Source: Mariannaea sp. PMI_226 (taxonomy: Eukaryota > Ascomycota > Sordariomycetes > Hypocreales > Nectriaceae). Taken from it: DNA of 64,000 bases. The stretch is from contig JANFOG010000018.1 in NCBI GenBank assembly GCA_024336345.1, positions 434,001 through 498,000 on the forward strand, in the 5' to 3' direction. Of this stretch, positions 61,781 to 64,000 are shown one piece after another (position 1 is the stretch's first letter; the number at the start of each line of letters is the position of its first letter). The notes beneath the pieces were generated by a model. That model was not told the DNA's origin. It saw only the letters and a list, made by a program, of their open reading frames with translations, and did no database searches. The position numbers and the translations under genes are program-made.

Positions 61781-62581
61781 CAGGCCTTGCAGGGCAAGGC
61801 TTCATAAAGCAATACAAGCCCTAATACTACTATTAGGAGCCGGACCTCCAAGCTCAAGAATACACAACAAATATTAACCCCCAAGGCTAAGCTGCAGCAA
61901 GCAATTGCATACCTGCCTTATGAGCCTAATGTAAGCTTAATGCAATTACAAGGACTGGGGATCAAACCCACGACCTTCCGTACAGCCAGAAGACCCACAT
62001 TGTACTAGAATAATTATAATAATATAGTGTAATATGACCATTATGCCAATAGACCAAAAAGATCAACCAATTCTAGCACAATGTGCTAGAATTGCACGAC
62101 ACATCAGTATATAAGGCAGCTCAACCTCTTATAAAAGCATTATAATACTACAAAAGGAATCCTAAAGACAAGAATATTTTAAAGTAACCATTAAATGACT
62201 ATTATAACTAGCCAGAGCCCTATGCCAAGGATGAAAAAAGGCTGGAAGTATGTCCTGGATGTCCATGTGTTTTGAGTCCTCTTAACGATGGCTGGTGCTT
62301 TGCTAATCCGATAGCTAACGAGTTGCTATGTGGCAGGTCCCATCTTAGCTGTTATATCCTGTTGTATTCACGGTTCATCAATAACTGTGCTATCCCTTGC
62401 ATGACCTATCTGAAGTCAAAGCTGTACTTTATCCTCCGCGACATTGGCTACCACACTAACCACTATGGTCGTTTGCTGCCATGCGTGCCCACGCTGTCAC
62501 ACCATCCTGTGAGAAGTTTACAACCCTGGTCTCCAGTCCGCCTAGTAGTTAATGCGAAATTCAAATCTACGTAGAGTTGGA
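61781..62581. other. intergenic, no gene seen
   Basis: A frame at 62272-62574 (plus) shows no domain. A tRNA B-box-like motif (minus, near 61965) is discussed under rejected items. Confidence 0.4.
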
Positions 62582-62798
62582 TTTTTTGACCCACTTATAA
62601 GGGGTAGATTTGGATTACCTTGACAGGGGTAGAGTTTATTTAATTTGGCTCAGTGTTAGCATTGCAAACTAGTCACTATATTTGCTTTTTATGCGCGTGT
62701 CACGTAAAGGTACGCGACCATGGATTCACGTAGAAGTTCACAAGTTGCCTTTGAGGGAACTCTGCCTTAAAACTCATTCGCAATATTAGCGATGCTAT
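62582..62798 (+). repeat. direct repeat, copy 2
   Basis: Partner of 60464-60680, 2.1 kb away in the same orientation and of equal length, with scattered single-base differences. Confidence 0.85.
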
Positions 62799-62889
62799 CC
62801 TAAATCTAAGCTAGTATGGCTGACGCAAGCATATACCCATTTGTTCACCTACCGCAATATTCCATCCTTATCGAATGCTTTGTGGTGTT

Positions 62890-63266
62890 CTTATGTTAGT
62901 TTTAAAATGGGATGCCGCAATGCGCAGCCTCTCCGAGAGAAGATTGAACTGATGGAAGTTCTCTCCCGAAGTATGCGTGCGGAGAATCAGTTAAACGTTT
63001 TGAGGGTTGTCGAGTCTATTTATATACCAGGAAAGTTGTCCTAGAGCCATTTGTTGATCTCACATTGGATAATATACCTCGGGCAACTCAGTGAGTATCT
63101 ACTTGGACGTCTCCCTCTCAAGTGTGGCTTAAAAGTTGACTTTGGTAATAGCCGCACCAAGTTTGAGCTGATTTTGCGTGATTGCCTTGAAGGCCTCTCG
63201 TACTTGCACGCGCACCACTTTGTACGCACCGATGTCAAGCCAACCAACATTGGCCTCGTAAAGTAG
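62890..63266 (+). pseudogene. protein kinase-like relic
   Basis: Pieces of a kinase core lie in changing frames: VVLEPFVDLTLDNIP, then LRDCLEGLSYLHAHHFVRTDVKPTNIGLV, which is a catalytic loop (usual pattern HRDVKPxN) preceded by its alpha-E helix. The HRD triad reads RTD, a TAG interrupts upstream, and nothing of the DFG part is found before the stop at 63264-63266. It cannot code for an active kinase. Confidence 0.6.
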
Positions 63267-63633
63267 AGAAGACCAAGTATCTATAACTGAAATGTATATT
63301 ACCGTATATCAAGTGATTCCTACCCTCCATAGACCGACACTATATCCCATCCGGACACAAAAGAGCTTGATCTCTAGGCCGGCGTTTTCTCTTATGCCAA
63401 CCTGTCGCTACTATCCATTACACTCCGTCCTGAAGGTTGCATTAGTATAATATATCATTATTCAGGTCAAGTACATGTACCTGGCATTTCTTCAGAATGG
63501 CATCACCACGCTACTGAGTGGTTAGCGCAAGAAATATACGAGAGGTATCGCAGGGGAATGTCTTCAATTACCTGGGAATATGCGTCGCTCAGCTACTCCA
63601 AAGTTAGCGCTTGAATGTTTCTTAATTATCGGG
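63267..63633. other. intergenic, no gene seen
   Basis: No coding stretch or repeat recognised. Confidence 0.4.
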
Positions 63634-63723
63634 TTATAACATACTTTGGAGTATACCTTCGCCTGCTAGAATAAATATGGTTAGCTGTACGAACCTACGC
63701 TGTGAGTGCTTCAAGTCACTTAC

Positions 63724-64000
63724 TGATTCTAATTTCTCAATCGTCTTAATAAGATCATTGACTCTTGTGTTGGCGTCATCACGCTCATCAAGTTTGTTTG
63801 GCTTTGCGCGCTTTTGGCTTTCAATACCGAATGCTGCCGCCTTAGCCCTCGCTTGCTCTACTTTCTGCGCTATCTCTAACTTTGCCGAATCGACATCATT
63901 GAATGCCTTCTCCACTTCTTTCGATTGTTCCTGTATTATATTATTTAGGGATAAGGCACCGTTCTTGAACTGCAGAAAGTTAATTAATCATAGATCCCCG
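63724..64000 (-). CDS. coiled-coil protein, partial (continues past the window)
   Basis: One exon can be read from an acceptor (CTTTCTGCAG) at about 63970 down to a GTAAGT donor at 63723. It encodes a charged helix (IIQEQSKEVEKAFNDVDSAKLEIAQKVEQARAKAAAFG...VNDLIKTIEKLES) with heptad-like spacing. Upstream exons lie outside the window, and the downstream exon could not be settled. Unspliced, the frame would run on to a stop at 63634. Family unknown; it could be a structural coiled coil or the helical part of a larger accessory protein. Confidence 0.5.

Noticed and set aside
61945..62015. tRNA-like 3' half on the minus strand (GTGGGTTTGATCCCCA)
   Set aside because: The T arm folds, but the 5' half does not give a D arm or acceptor stem, so no tRNA is called.
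1..64000. CRISPR arrays, prokaryotic operons, ribosome binding sites
   Set aside because: The window is eukaryotic (spliced genes throughout) and no regularly spaced short repeats of that kind were seen.

Overview
The window looks like nuclear DNA of a filamentous ascomycete (Pezizomycotina; Sordariomycetes or Hypocreales is my guess, and no species marker is visible). Seen directly: genes with short introns of about 47-140 bases with GT...AG ends, protein families largely confined to or expanded in such fungi (Zn2Cys6 regulators, NACHT proteins, GPI-anchored cysteine-rich proteins), and a long AT-rich block whose changes are C-to-T and G-to-A, as left by repeat-induced point mutation (RIP). 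Gene density is low, and dead genes and transposon remains are common, so this reads as an accessory or subtelomere-like region. That last point is inference.

Layout. 1-2.7 kb: end of a GMC oxidoreductase and, tail to tail, a second GMC oxidoreductase killed by several lesions. 3.5-4.8 kb: a seven-segment membrane protein. 6.6-7.0 kb: a small secreted 8-cysteine protein. 8.8-9.6 kb: an ankyrin-repeat relic. 10.9-12.2 kb: a Golgi-type glycosyltransferase. 12.5 kb: a solo LTR. 15.7-24.2 kb: a Zn2Cys6 regulator, a DHA1-type MFS exporter and a cytochrome P450, which together could be a small detoxification or export module; the regulator and exporter diverge from one promoter region that carries three evenly spaced CGG triplets. 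24-29 kb: no gene seen. 29.5 kb: a GPI-anchored cysteine-rich protein. 31-34.4 kb: a zinc-less fungal transcription-factor-like protein and an intronless, divergent cysteine-synthase-like enzyme. 36.6-38.5 kb: a frameshifted gene of a fungal hypothetical family. 38.7-46.2 kb: one complete but RIP-destroyed Gypsy retrotransposon lying on the minus strand. 47.7-51.1 kb: a broken NACHT (NLR-like) gene. 51.3-53.1 kb: a second Zn2Cys6 regulator. 53.8-55.8 kb: a secreted alpha/beta hydrolase of the tripeptidyl-peptidase type. 57.0-58.5 kb: a mitochondrial acyl-CoA thioesterase. 58.7 kb: a solo LTR. 59.6 kb: a second GPI-type cysteine-rich protein. 60.4-64 kb: a 217-base direct repeat, relics of two more genes and the edge of a coiled-coil gene.

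I rebuilt the exon structures by hand from reading frame, splice sites and remembered family patterns; every multi-exon model given as intact closes in frame. No database search was possible, so family names rest on motifs and recall.
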